Positions 1 through 7,450 of a DNA stretch of 10,252 nt are shown here, in pieces. The notes under the pieces were generated by a model, which did not search any database, had not been told where the DNA came from, and saw only the letters and a list, made by a program, of their open reading frames with translations. The DNA is from an uncultured Clostridia bacterium (lineage in GTDB: Bacteria > Bacillota > Clostridia > Peptostreptococcales > Anaerovoracaceae), in NCBI GenBank assembly GCA_934278965.1, contig CAKQWL010000113.1, forward strand, positions 1 to 10,252, written 5' to 3'. Position 1 is the stretch's first letter, and each line of letters starts with the position of its first letter. A program made the position numbers and the translations under genes.

Positions 1-839
1 ATTGTGAGGATGCGTCATTCCCGGCACAGGCGGGGGAAAGTGAATGGAAGCAGCTGGAAAGGGATATTGCGCTCGCCGCGGAAACCGGCTGCGCCTATCA
101 TGTGTGTCATGTGTCGACGAAGGAGAGCGTGGAACTGATCCGAAAGGCAAAGGCGGACGGTGTAGATATTACTTGTGAGACGGCGCCGCATTATTTGGTA
201 CTGGATGACAGTATGGTTGAGGATGACGGGCGTTTTCGAATGAACCCTCCGATTCGGAGTAAAGAAGACCGGGAGGCGCTGATCGAAGCATTAAAGGACG
301 GAACGATCGATATGATCGCGACCGATCACGCACCGCACAGCCAAGAGGAAAAAAATAAAGGGTTTGACGGAAGCCTGAACGGCATTGTCGGACTGGAAAC
401 AGCGTTCCCGGTTCTCTATACCGAGCTGGTCGTTCCGGGCATTCTTTCGCTGGAAAAGCTGATCGCACTCCTGAACGAAAACCCGAGGAAGCGCTTTGGC
501 CTGGAAAACAGAGGGTATGGAATTTGGGAGCTGGATGAGGAATATAAAATCGATCCGGAGCAGTTCTTTTCGCAGGGAAAGAGCACGCCATTCGCAGGGA
601 AAAAAGTTCGAGGAAGGTGCATTGCACTGATTTACGACGGAAATGCGGTGTGGATGGATGAGGCGTTTGCGGAATCCCATAAAGCACCGGATACCAGAAT
701 GAAGCCTGCGGATAAAAAGCGACTGGAGAAACAGTTGGAACAGATGATGCGGATGAATCCGGGAGGTGCATATGGCGGCGGCTTCGGCGGCCCCGGCATG
801 GGCGGGCCAAACGGCTTCGGCGGGCCGCGGCAGTTCTGA
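1..839 (+). CDS. pyrC: Dihydroorotase, 3' part (5' end outside window)
   Basis: Dihydroorotase reversibly cyclises N-carbamoyl-aspartate to dihydroorotate, the third step of UMP synthesis, in the cytoplasm. The frame is open from base 3 and gives 278 residues, so the N-terminal third with the HxH metal motif is missing. The first codons read Cys-Glu-Asp and the two bases before fit a His codon, matching the HCED metal-site motif of type I dihydroorotases. Further family motifs are YHVCHVST (around 96-119; metal His), ETAPHY (His codon near 189) and ATDHAPH (catalytic Asp codon at 324-326). NPRKRFGL and STPFAGKKVRGR mark the normal C-terminal beta domain. Usual family members end soon after the stretch that here reads IYDGNAVW. 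This one continues for about 55 residues: a charged helix-like part, then a Gly-rich tail. The stop is 64 bases before carB, in the same direction, so the two are probably cotranscribed. Identification is firm; only the tail is odd. Confidence 0.95.
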   Translation, partial: CEDASFPAQAGESEWKQLERDIALAAETGCAYHVCHVSTKESVELIRKAKADGVDITCETAPHYLVLDDSMVEDDGRFRMNPPIRSKEDREALIEALKDGTIDMIATDHAPHSQEEKNKGFDGSLNGIVGLETAFPVLYTELVVPGILSLEKLIALLNENPRKRFGLENRGYGIWELDEEYKIDPEQFFSQGKSTPFAGKKVRGRCIALIYDGNAVWMDEAFAESHKAPDTRMKPADKKRLEKQLEQMMRMNPGGAYGGGFGGPGMGGPNGFGGPRQF

Positions 840-903
840 AGAAAGACAAAAATATAAAAACATAAAAGTATAGAAGCAGAAGAAGGGCAGGAGGTGCGAA
901 GAA

Positions 904-3900
904 ATGGCAAAGAGAACAGATATCAAAAAAATATTGATTATTGGATCAGGGCCGATTGTGATCGGACAGGCGGCGGAATTTGATTATGCCGGCACGCAGG
1001 CGTGCATTGCGCTGAAAGAAGAGGGGTATGAGGTCGTTCTGGTCAATTCCAACCCGGCAACGATCATGACGGATACGACGATTGCAGACAAAGTGTACAT
1101 GGAACCGCTTACGCTGGAATATGTCGCCAAAATCCTGCGCTATGAGCGGCCGGACGCGATTGTTCCGGGCATCGGAGGCCAGACGGGACTGAATCTTGCC
1201 ATGCAGCTGGAAAAGAAGGGCGTTTTGCGCGAATGCGGTGTGGAACTTCTCGGAACGAGCAGTGAGAGCATTGAGCGCGCGGAAGACCGGGAACTGTTCA
1301 AAGAACTGTGCCAGTCGATCGGGGAACCAGTCATTCCGTCGAAGATTACATATAATTTAGAGGAAGCGAAAAAGGCAGCACAGGAAATCGGTTATCCGGT
1401 TGTTCTCAGGCCGGCATTCACCCTTGGCGGCACCGGCGGCGGATTTGCGGAAAATGTGGAAGAACTGACAGAGATCGGCGCAATCGCTTTCAAACTTTCG
1501 CCGGTACATCAGGTACTGATCGAAAAGAGTGTCAAAGGCTATAAAGAAATCGAGTTTGAAGTGATGCGGGATTCGAGCGATCATGCGATTACGATCTGCG
1601 GTATGGAGAATGTCGATCCGGTCGGTGTGCATACCGGGGATTCTATTGTCGTAGCACCGATTATGACCTTGTCGCCGGAGGATCTTAAAATGCTGAATGA
1701 CAGCGCTATCCGCATTATTCGGGAGCTGAAGATCGAGGGCGGATGCAATGTTCAGTTTGCGCTTCATCCGGAGACCTCGGAATACTACCTGATTGAGGTC
1801 AATCCGCGGGTTTCGCGTTCTTCTGCACTGGCGTCCAAGGCGAGCGGATATCCGATCGCGCGGGTGACAGCGAAGATTGCGGTCGGCATGATGCTGGAGG
1901 AGATCCCGATTGCAAATACTACCGCGGCGTTTGAGCCGTCATTGGATTACGTTGTAGCGAAATTCCCGCGCTTTCCGTTTGATAAGTTTAAGCAGGCAAC
2001 CAATAAGCTCGGGACGCAGATGAAGGCGACCGGCGAAGTCATGGGAATCGGTGCGACCTTAGAGGAATGTATGCTGAAATCCGTCCGTTCGCTGGAGATT
2101 GGCGTGGATCACCTTTATATGCCGAAATTCGACGAAAAGACTAATGAAGAACTGCTTGCCTATATCAGCGATTTCCGGGATGATGCCATCTACGCGATCG
2201 CACAGCTCCTGCGGAACGGAGAGAGCATCGAGAAGATCCATGAAGTAACAGCGATTACATCCTATTTCCTTGAAGCAATCAAGCGAATTACGGATTTTGA
2301 AAAGGTTTTGAAGGCTTATCCGGAAAATATTGACACACTCCGTATCGCAAAGGCGATGGGATTCAGCGATTCCTGCATCGCGCGGCTTTGGGAGAAAGAC
2401 GAGACAGAGATTTTCAACCTGCGGAAGGAAGAAGGAATCTTCCCGGTCTACCGCATGGTCGATACCTGCCATACCGGAGCGTACATCCCGTACTTCTATT
2501 CTACCTACGGCGTCCGGAACGATTCTGTGATTTCGGACAAAAAGAAAATTATCGTACTGGGTGCGGGGCCGATTCGAATCGGTCAGGGAGTTGAGTTCGA
2601 TTATTCCACTGTGCACGCGGTATCGACGATCCGGAAGTTCGGGTATGAGGCGATTATTATCAACAACAATCCGGAAACGGTATCAACGGATTATACAACC
2701 GCGGATAAGCTCTATTTTGAGCCGTTGACCACAGAAGATGTCATGAACATCATCGAGTTTGAGAAACCGGACGGGGTGATTGCGTCCCTCGGAGGACAGA
2801 CCGCGATCAATCTGGCGGAGCCGCTGATGAAGCGGGGCGTTCGGATCATCGGAACGGACTGTGAGGCGATTGAGCGCGCAGAAAACAGAGATTCCTTCGA
2901 AAAGGTTCTGAAAGAGCTGGATATCCCGCAGCCGAAGGGGAGCGCGGTTACCAAGATCGAGGACGGCGTTCGGGTAGCGGAGGAAATCGGTTATCCGGTA
3001 CTGGTACGGCCGAGCTTTGTACTCGGCGGCCGCGCGATGCAGCTTGTTGCAAATGAAGAGCAGCTTCGCCGCTATTTGAAAACAGCTGTTGAGATTGATG
3101 AGGACAAGCCGGTGCTGGTGGATAAATATATCGCGGGCAAAGAAGTGGAAATCGATGCAATCTGTGACGGGACGAATGTGTTCGTTCCGGGGATTATGGA
3201 ACTCGTAGAGCGGACCGGCGTACACAGCGGGGACTCGATCAGCGTCTATCCGCCGTTCAGCATCTCCGATAAGGTCAAGGGCACCCTTCTGCAGTACGCA
3301 AAGAAGCTCGGACTCGGGCTTGGAATTATTGGATTATACAATATCCAGTTCATTGTTGATAAGGATGAGAATGTATCGATCATTGAAGTGAATCCGCGTT
3401 CCTCCAGAACGGTACCGTTCCTCAGCAAGGCGACGGGATACAGCCTGGCGGATATCGCGACAGAGGTCATCCTCGGACGGAATTTGAAGGAACAGGGAAT
3501 CTTCGATATCTATCCGGCGGAAAAGAAGCGTTGGTATGTCAAGGTGCCGGTATTCTCCTTCAATAAAATTCGGGGTCTGGATGCGTATCTTTCACCGGAG
3601 ATGAAATCCACGGGCGAGGCAATCGGCTATGATGATAAGCGGGAGCGCGCAATGTACAAGGCTCTCCAGGCATCCGGAATGAAGCTCCAGAATTACGGAA
3701 CGGTGTTTGTCACTTTGGCGGACAAAGATAAAGAAGAGGCACTGCCGCTGATCCGCCGCTTCTACAATCTTGGATTTAACATTCAGGCGACGAGCGGGAC
3801 GGCCGCTTTCTTAAAGGAAAACGGAATCAGGACGCATGTCCTTGCGAAGATCAGCGACGGAAGCGATGAAATTCCGCAGGCGATCCGGCAGGGTTATCTC

Positions 3901-4080
3901 GCGTATATCATCAATACCAGCGATATTGGAAGCTCGGATCATACCGAGAGTGACGGGTATGAAATCCGGAAGATTGCGACGGAAAACAATGTCAATATCT
4001 TTACAGCGCTGGATACCGTGTCGGCGCTTCTGGATGTTCTGGAGGAGACAACGCTGTGTATTTCCACGATTGACGCGTAA
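904..4080 (+). CDS. carB: Carbamoyl-phosphate synthase large subunit
   Basis: This subunit makes carbamoyl phosphate from bicarbonate, 2 ATP and ammonia that is channelled from the glutaminase subunit CarA. The product feeds pyrimidine and arginine synthesis. At 1058 residues it is full length (family usually about 1060-1075). Two homologous ATP-grasp halves are visible. The first opens with KILIIGSGPIVIGQ and has RPAFTLGGTGGG with Arg169 and EVNPRVSRSSALASKASGYP. The second opens with KIIVLGAGPIRIGQ and has RPSFVLGGRAMQ with Arg702 and EVNPRSSRTVPFLSKATGY. The last part, from about residue 932 (GTVFVTLADKDKEEA), is the MGS-like allosteric domain where UMP and similar effectors bind in relatives. 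The ATG has an AGGAGG at 889-894, nine bases upstream. No carA lies between pyrC and carB. The pyr neighbours suggest this is the pyrimidine-dedicated or only CarB. No frameshift or lost motif was seen. Confidence 0.98.
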   Translation: MAKRTDIKKILIIGSGPIVIGQAAEFDYAGTQACIALKEEGYEVVLVNSNPATIMTDTTIADKVYMEPLTLEYVAKILRYERPDAIVPGIGGQTGLNLAMQLEKKGVLRECGVELLGTSSESIERAEDRELFKELCQSIGEPVIPSKITYNLEEAKKAAQEIGYPVVLRPAFTLGGTGGGFAENVEELTEIGAIAFKLSPVHQVLIEKSVKGYKEIEFEVMRDSSDHAITICGMENVDPVGVHTGDSIVVAPIMTLSPEDLKMLNDSAIRIIRELKIEGGCNVQFALHPETSEYYLIEVNPRVSRSSALASKASGYPIARVTAKIAVGMMLEEIPIANTTAAFEPSLDYVVAKFPRFPFDKFKQATNKLGTQMKATGEVMGIGATLEECMLKSVRSLEIGVDHLYMPKFDEKTNEELLAYISDFRDDAIYAIAQLLRNGESIEKIHEVTAITSYFLEAIKRITDFEKVLKAYPENIDTLRIAKAMGFSDSCIARLWEKDETEIFNLRKEEGIFPVYRMVDTCHTGAYIPYFYSTYGVRNDSVISDKKKIIVLGAGPIRIGQGVEFDYSTVHAVSTIRKFGYEAIIINNNPETVSTDYTTADKLYFEPLTTEDVMNIIEFEKPDGVIASLGGQTAINLAEPLMKRGVRIIGTDCEAIERAENRDSFEKVLKELDIPQPKGSAVTKIEDGVRVAEEIGYPVLVRPSFVLGGRAMQLVANEEQLRRYLKTAVEIDEDKPVLVDKYIAGKEVEIDAICDGTNVFVPGIMELVERTGVHSGDSISVYPPFSISDKVKGTLLQYAKKLGLGLGIIGLYNIQFIVDKDENVSIIEVNPRSSRTVPFLSKATGYSLADIATEVILGRNLKEQGIFDIYPAEKKRWYVKVPVFSFNKIRGLDAYLSPEMKSTGEAIGYDDKRERAMYKALQASGMKLQNYGTVFVTLADKDKEEALPLIRRFYNLGFNIQATSGTAAFLKENGIRTHVLAKISDGSDEIPQAIRQGYLAYIINTSDIGSSDHTESDGYEIRKIATENNVNIFTALDTVSALLDVLEETTLCISTIDA

Positions 4081-4103
4081 TGGATACAGAACAGATGCGC
4101 GGA

Positions 4104-4117
4104 CGGCCAATAGGCCG
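4104..4117 (+). other. Short perfect hairpin between carB and pyrK
   Basis: CGGCC at 4104-4108 pairs exactly with GGCCG at 4113-4117 around the loop AATA. It begins 23 bases after the carB stop. No U tract follows, so termination is unlikely. A small GC-rich stem just behind a stop codon could protect the upstream mRNA or mark a processing site; that role is inference, and a five-pair stem can also occur by chance. Confidence 0.35.
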
Positions 4118-4234
4118 ATGAAGGATGAAGAACGAAAAATGAAGACGCAAGAATAAAGAGTAACGAATCAAAGCGCGGGCAAGAAGCAGACCTTGCGGAT
4201 GGAATGCCGGTACGAAGCGAGAGCTGGCACTGGG

Positions 4235-4240
4235 AAAGGA
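4235..4240 (+). promoter_or_regulatory. Ribosome binding site that sets the pyrK start
   Basis: AAAGGA sits five bases before the ATG at 4246. The alternative in-frame ATG at 4204 has only a weak GGA immediately before it. This supports the shorter, 255-residue PyrK. Confidence 0.65.
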
Positions 4241-4245
4241 TTGAA

Positions 4246-5013
4246 ATGAAACAGGGGATTTTTACCATTGAAGAAAATAGAAGAATCGCGCGGGGCATAC
4301 AGGAGATGAGGCTTCGCGGCGATGTCTCCGGTATTACGGCGCCGGGGCAGTTTGTCGATATCCGAATTCCGGAATTTTTTCTGCGCAGACCGATTTCGGT
4401 CTGCGACCGCGATCAGGAGAACGGGCACTTGACGCTGGTTTATAAAATCGCAGGAGAGGGAACGAAGGCACTCGCGGAGCACCGGGCCGGGCAGACGCTG
4501 GATCTTTTAACGGGACTTGGAAATGGGTATGACCTTGCACCTGCGGGCCGGAGACCTCTTCTGGTCGGAGGGGGCGTCGGTGTGCCGCCAATGTTTCTTT
4601 TATGCAGAGAACTGGTAAAAATCGGCGCTTCGCCGATTGTGATTCTTGGCTTTAATACGAAAGAAGAACTGTTTTATGAAGAAGCATTTCGGGAACTTGG
4701 CGCAGAGGTGATCGTCACAACGGCAGACGGGAGCGCGGGAATGAAGGGATTCGTAACGGATGCAATCGCGCGTTTGACCGAGGGGCGGCTTTCGGAACAA
4801 GAAGTGCCTTATACCTATTTTTATACCTGCGGACCGGAGCCGATGCTCCGGGCGGTATGCGAAAGCACCGCAGCGGATGGACAGTGCAGCTTTGAAGAGC
4901 GTATGGGCTGCGGATTTGGTGCGTGTATGGGGTGTTCGTGCAGAACGAAATATGGAACGAAGCGAATCTGCAAGGACGGACCGGTGCTTCGAAAGGAGGA
5001 AATCCTGTGGTAG
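4246..5013 (+). CDS. pyrK: Dihydroorotate dehydrogenase B, electron-transfer subunit
   Basis: PyrK carries FAD and a [2Fe-2S] cluster and moves electrons from PyrD's FMN to NAD+ in the class 1B alpha2-beta2 enzyme. The 255 residues match the family's usual length (B. subtilis PyrK is about 256). LRRPISVCD (residues 46-54) is the FAD-binding strand and VGGGVGVPP (107-115) the glycine-rich NAD-binding turn. The C-terminal pattern Cys222-x4-Cys227-x2-Cys230-x11-Cys242 gives the four cluster ligands, ending in the typical CKDGP; Cys232 is an extra cysteine. The ATG at 4246 was chosen because AAAGGA lies at 4235-4240 and because this start gives family length. An in-frame ATG at 4204 would add 14 unlike residues and has a poor ribosome binding site. 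Its 3' end overlaps pyrD by seven bases, which fits the two being subunits of one complex. Confidence 0.96.
   Translation: MKQGIFTIEENRRIARGIQEMRLRGDVSGITAPGQFVDIRIPEFFLRRPISVCDRDQENGHLTLVYKIAGEGTKALAEHRAGQTLDLLTGLGNGYDLAPAGRRPLLVGGGVGVPPMFLLCRELVKIGASPIVILGFNTKEELFYEEAFRELGAEVIVTTADGSAGMKGFVTDAIARLTEGRLSEQEVPYTYFYTCGPEPMLRAVCESTAADGQCSFEERMGCGFGACMGCSCRTKYGTKRICKDGPVLRKEEILW
4993..4999 (+). promoter_or_regulatory. Ribosome binding site for the GTG start of pyrD, inside pyrK
   Basis: AAGGAGG lies within the last codons of pyrK, seven bases before the GTG at 5007. It is among the strongest such sites in the window and decides the start of pyrD. The pyrD frame is open further upstream, but only through sequence that encodes the cluster region of PyrK in another frame. 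Confidence 0.8.
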
Positions 5014-5966
5014 ATGCGGTAGAAAAGAAGGAGAACAGCGGCAGGGAAAAAACTGAAGACCTGCGGGTGACGCTGTCCGGAATGACGCTGGATAATCCGG
5101 TGATTCCGGCAAGCGGAACCTTCGGATACGGTTATGAGTTTGCCGAATTTTATGATATCAATTGTCTGGGGAGCCTGTCCTTTAAGGGAACGACAAGAGA
5201 GGCGCGCTACGGCAATGAACTGCCTCGGATCGAGGAGTGTACCGGCGGGTTGATCAACAGCATCGGCTTGCAGAATCCGGGTGTCGAGAAGGTGATTGCG
5301 GAAGAACTGCCAAAGCTCCGCCGCTGTTTCCGAAAGCCGATTATTGCCAACATCTGCGGGTTTTCGCTGGAAGAATATCAGGAAGTCAGCGCGATGCTGG
5401 ACCGGGAAGAGCAGATCGGAATTTTGGAGATCAATGTGAGCTGCCCGAATGTACATTCCGGGGGAATGAGCTTCGGCACCAGTCCGGAGCAGGCGGCGGC
5501 AGTGACACGCGCGGTCAAGGCGGCGGTAGAGAAGCCGGTTTATATTAAGCTGAGCCCGAATGTGACGGACATCACAGAAATTGCTCTTGCCTGCGAGGAG
5601 GCCGGAGCGGACGGAATCAGCCTAATCAATACACTGCTTGGAATGCGGATTGATCTGAAAACAAGAAAGCCGGTGGTGGCCAATCGAATGGGCGGATTTT
5701 CCGGACGGGCGATTTTTCCGGTTGCCCTCCGAATGGTCTATCAGGTGAGCAGTGCTGTCCATATCCCGGTGATTGGAATGGGCGGTGTCGCAAGCGCGCG
5801 CGATGTGATTGAAATGATGCTGGCAGGGGCTTCGGCCGTTCAGGTCGGCGCGGCGAATCTGGTCAATCCGTTTGCGTGCCGGGATATTGTAGAGGAACTG
5901 CCGGAAGTGATGCGTGAATACGGGATCGATTCTCTGAAGGAAATTGTAGGAGGTGCGCACGGATGA
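5007..5966 (+). CDS. pyrD: Dihydroorotate dehydrogenase B, catalytic subunit (GTG start)
   Basis: PyrD oxidises dihydroorotate to orotate on FMN; with PyrK the final acceptor is NAD+. The product is 319 residues, slightly longer than usual (about 305-312) because of a polar N-terminal lead of some 20 residues before the conserved VTLSGMTLDNPVIPASGTFG. ILEINVSCPN (139-148) holds the class 1 active-site cysteine, Cys146, together with the orotate-contacting Asn residues. KLSPNVTDI, GMGGVASARDVIEMMLAGA and AVQVGAANL are the TIM-barrel FMN/phosphate-binding segments. The start is GTG at 5007, backed by AAGGAGG seven bases upstream. It overlaps the pyrK stop (GTGGTAG), so translation of the two subunits is probably coupled. 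The stop overlaps the pyrF start in ATGA. The neighbouring pyrK marks it as class 1B rather than 1A or the membrane-bound class 2. Confidence 0.97.
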   Translation: MVDAVEKKENSGREKTEDLRVTLSGMTLDNPVIPASGTFGYGYEFAEFYDINCLGSLSFKGTTREARYGNELPRIEECTGGLINSIGLQNPGVEKVIAEELPKLRRCFRKPIIANICGFSLEEYQEVSAMLDREEQIGILEINVSCPNVHSGGMSFGTSPEQAAAVTRAVKAAVEKPVYIKLSPNVTDITEIALACEEAGADGISLINTLLGMRIDLKTRKPVVANRMGGFSGRAIFPVALRMVYQVSSAVHIPVIGMGGVASARDVIEMMLAGASAVQVGAANLVNPFACRDIVEELPEVMREYGIDSLKEIVGGAHG

Positions 5967-6664
5967 GAAAAGATGTGATAATTGCCTGCGACTTTGCGGG
6001 AAAAAAAGAATTGTTGGAATTTCTCGGACTTTTTCCGGAGGAAAAGCCTTATGTGAAGATTGGAATGGAACTCTTTTATGCAGAGGGACCGGAAATCGTG
6101 CGTGAAGTGCGGCGACGCGGACACCGGATTTTTCTGGACCTGAAGCTTCACGATATTCCGAATACTGTAAAAAAGGCAATGAAGGTGCTTTCCGCGCTCG
6201 ACATCGATATGGTCAATGTTCACGCGGGCGGCACGATGGCTATGATGCAGGCGGCGCTGGAAGGATTGACGCGTCCGGATGGGACAAGACCGCTTTTGAT
6301 TGCCGTGACACAGCTCACATCGACCAATCAGGAGAGAATGCAGGAGGAACTCTGGATCCCGAAACCGATCGATGAAGTCGTCATGCATTATGCGAGGAAT
6401 GCCCAAAAAGCCGGACTGGACGGAGTCGTTTGCTCGCCGCAGGAGGCGGAACGGGTACATTCTGTCTGCGGGACGGAGTTTTTAACGGTGACGCCGGGTA
6501 TTCGCTTCGAAGGCGGAGAAGCCGGCGATCAGGCGCGGATCATGACACCGAAGCAGGCGGCGAGAAACGGATCGGATTATATCGTGGTCGGAAGGCCGAT
6601 CACGGAAGCGGCGGATCCGTTGGAAGCATATCGAAAATGCTGTCTTGAATTTCTCGGTGAATAA
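5963..6664 (+). CDS. pyrF: Orotidine 5'-phosphate decarboxylase, short (type 1) form
   Basis: PyrF decarboxylates OMP to UMP, the last step of the pathway, without a cofactor. It is 233 residues, normal for the short Bacillus/E. coli-type group. The active-site charged set is visible: Asp10 in IIACDF, Lys32 in YVKIGMEL, then Asp59, Lys61 and Asp64 in FLDLKLHDIPNTV. VNVHAGGTMAM, VVCSPQEA, TPGIRFEGG and DYIVVGRPIT form the later barrel strands and the phosphate-gripping loop. The ATG overlaps the pyrD stop (ATGA), and AGGAGG at 5948-5953 lies inside the end of pyrD nine bases upstream, a classic coupled start. Many Clostridia, by my recollection, carry a longer PyrF of a second subfamily; the LKLHDIPNTV motif and the length place this one in the short group. 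Confidence 0.97.
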   Translation: MRKDVIIACDFAGKKELLEFLGLFPEEKPYVKIGMELFYAEGPEIVREVRRRGHRIFLDLKLHDIPNTVKKAMKVLSALDIDMVNVHAGGTMAMMQAALEGLTRPDGTRPLLIAVTQLTSTNQERMQEELWIPKPIDEVVMHYARNAQKAGLDGVVCSPQEAERVHSVCGTEFLTVTPGIRFEGGEAGDQARIMTPKQAARNGSDYIVVGRPITEAADPLEAYRKCCLEFLGE

Positions 6665-6736
6665 CGGGATCGTAAGAAGAGAACACGGATGCCCGCCGGG
6701 GACGGACCAAATGAGAAGAGCGAAAGAGAAAGAAAC

Positions 6737-6741
6737 GGAGG
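6737..6741 (+). promoter_or_regulatory. Ribosome binding site that sets the pyrE start
   Basis: GGAGG lies eight bases before the ATG at 6750. The frame is open upstream to a TTG at 6645 inside pyrF and includes an ATG at 6711, but neither has a comparable site. The extra residues would be an Arg/Glu/Lys-rich stretch unlike PyrE. Confidence 0.75.
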
Positions 6742-6749
6742 AAGAGAAA

Positions 6750-7409
6750 ATGTGGCAGAAAAAATCAGAGGAAACGGAGCGGCAGATTGCGAAGGATCTG
6801 CTTTCGATTCAGGCAGTGTTTTTTCGGCCGGACGAGCCTTTTACCTGGGCCAGCGGAATCAAAAGTCCGGTTTACTGCGATAATCGTCTGACGCTGACAG
6901 CCCCGGAAGTACGCGGGGATGTAGAGCATGCGCTTGCGGAAACGGTAAAACGGGAGTACCCGGAAGCGGAAGTGCTGATGGGGACCAGTACCGCAGGAAT
7001 CGCTCATGCGGCAATCACAGCACATCTTCTCGGCATGCCGATGGGATATGTTCGGTCCGGAAAGAAGGATCACGGGCGCGGAAACCAAATCGAAGGAAGA
7101 CTGGAGAAGGGACAGAAGGTGGTCGTGGTAGAAGATCTGATTTCGACAGCAGGAAGCGTGCTGGAGGTCGTGCGTGTTTTGCGGGATGCCGGTGCGGAGG
7201 TGCTGGGGGTTGTCAGTATCTTTACCTATGGAATGAAGAAGGGCCTTGAACGACTTGCGGAGGAAAATGTTCGGAATATCAGTTTGACAAACTTCGATGT
7301 GATTACAGAAGTTGCCGCAGAAGAGGCGTATATCCGTCCGGAGGATATCGCGCGGCTTCGTGCATTTCGCGACAATCCGGCGGATGAAAGCTGGATTGAA
7401 AACCGGTAG
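6750..7409 (+). CDS. pyrE: Orotate phosphoribosyltransferase
   Basis: PyrE joins orotate to PRPP to give OMP and pyrophosphate. The 219-residue product has the usual family length. Near the N-terminus FTWASGIKSPVYCDNR is the orotate-binding region. YVRSGKKDHGRGNQIEG (up to about residue 115) is the flexible catalytic loop with its Lys and His. VVVVEDLISTAGS (124-136) is the PRPP-binding motif with the acidic pair Glu128-Asp129. The 85-base gap after pyrF is purine-rich and has no gene I can support; pyrE is followed 41 bases later by pyrB on the same strand. Sitting directly after pyrF matches the order in Bacillus pyr operons. The start choice rests on the GGAGG before 6750 and on protein length. 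Confidence 0.96.
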   Translation: MWQKKSEETERQIAKDLLSIQAVFFRPDEPFTWASGIKSPVYCDNRLTLTAPEVRGDVEHALAETVKREYPEAEVLMGTSTAGIAHAAITAHLLGMPMGYVRSGKKDHGRGNQIEGRLEKGQKVVVVEDLISTAGSVLEVVRVLRDAGAEVLGVVSIFTYGMKKGLERLAEENVRNISLTNFDVITEVAAEEAYIRPEDIARLRAFRDNPADESWIENR

Positions 7410-7450
7410 GAGTACGAAAGAAGTAAAATGAAAAAAGGAGATAGGGACGC

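Larger units (their letters stand above)
4081..4245 (+). other. carB-pyrK intergenic spacer, non-coding
   Basis: This 165-base gap is the longest non-coding stretch in the window and stands out in an otherwise tight operon. It has a perfect five-pair hairpin, CGGCC-AATA-GGCCG (4104-4117), with no T run behind it, so it is not a standard terminator. The middle (about 4118-4190) is very rich in A and G. It holds only tiny frames, such as a 12-residue one at 4118-4156, without a ribosome binding site or recognisable product. The pyrK frame stays open back to an ATG at 4204, but family length and the ribosome binding site favour the ATG at 4246. I see no promoter that I would defend. The stretch may act as an mRNA processing or stability element, or may simply be spacer. 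Confidence 0.6.

Noticed and set aside
775..830. RNA structure or PyrR-type attenuator in the GC-rich end of pyrC
   Set aside because: The GGC repeats allow several weak pairings but none dominates. The sequence is explained by glycine codons, and no T run or PyrR consensus loop is present.
169..926. Minus-strand open frames of over 200 codons opposite pyrC
   Set aside because: They mirror the codon pattern of pyrC. Their products are Arg/Ser/Pro-rich without motifs.
4204..4245. Longer PyrK starting at the ATG at 4204
   Set aside because: It adds 14 residues unlike PyrK and has a poor ribosome binding site; the 4246 start gives family length and has AAAGGA at a good distance.
6645..6749. 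PyrE with an N-terminal extension from TTG 6645 or ATG 6711
   Set aside because: The extra stretch is low-complexity Arg/Glu/Lys with no homology I recognise, and GGAGG at 6737-6741 points to 6750.
7131..7157. PyrE PRPP motif with TAGS instead of the TGGS common in Bacillus
   Set aside because: Enterobacterial PyrE has a similar Ala-Gly pair at this place, so it is a tolerated variation rather than a defect.
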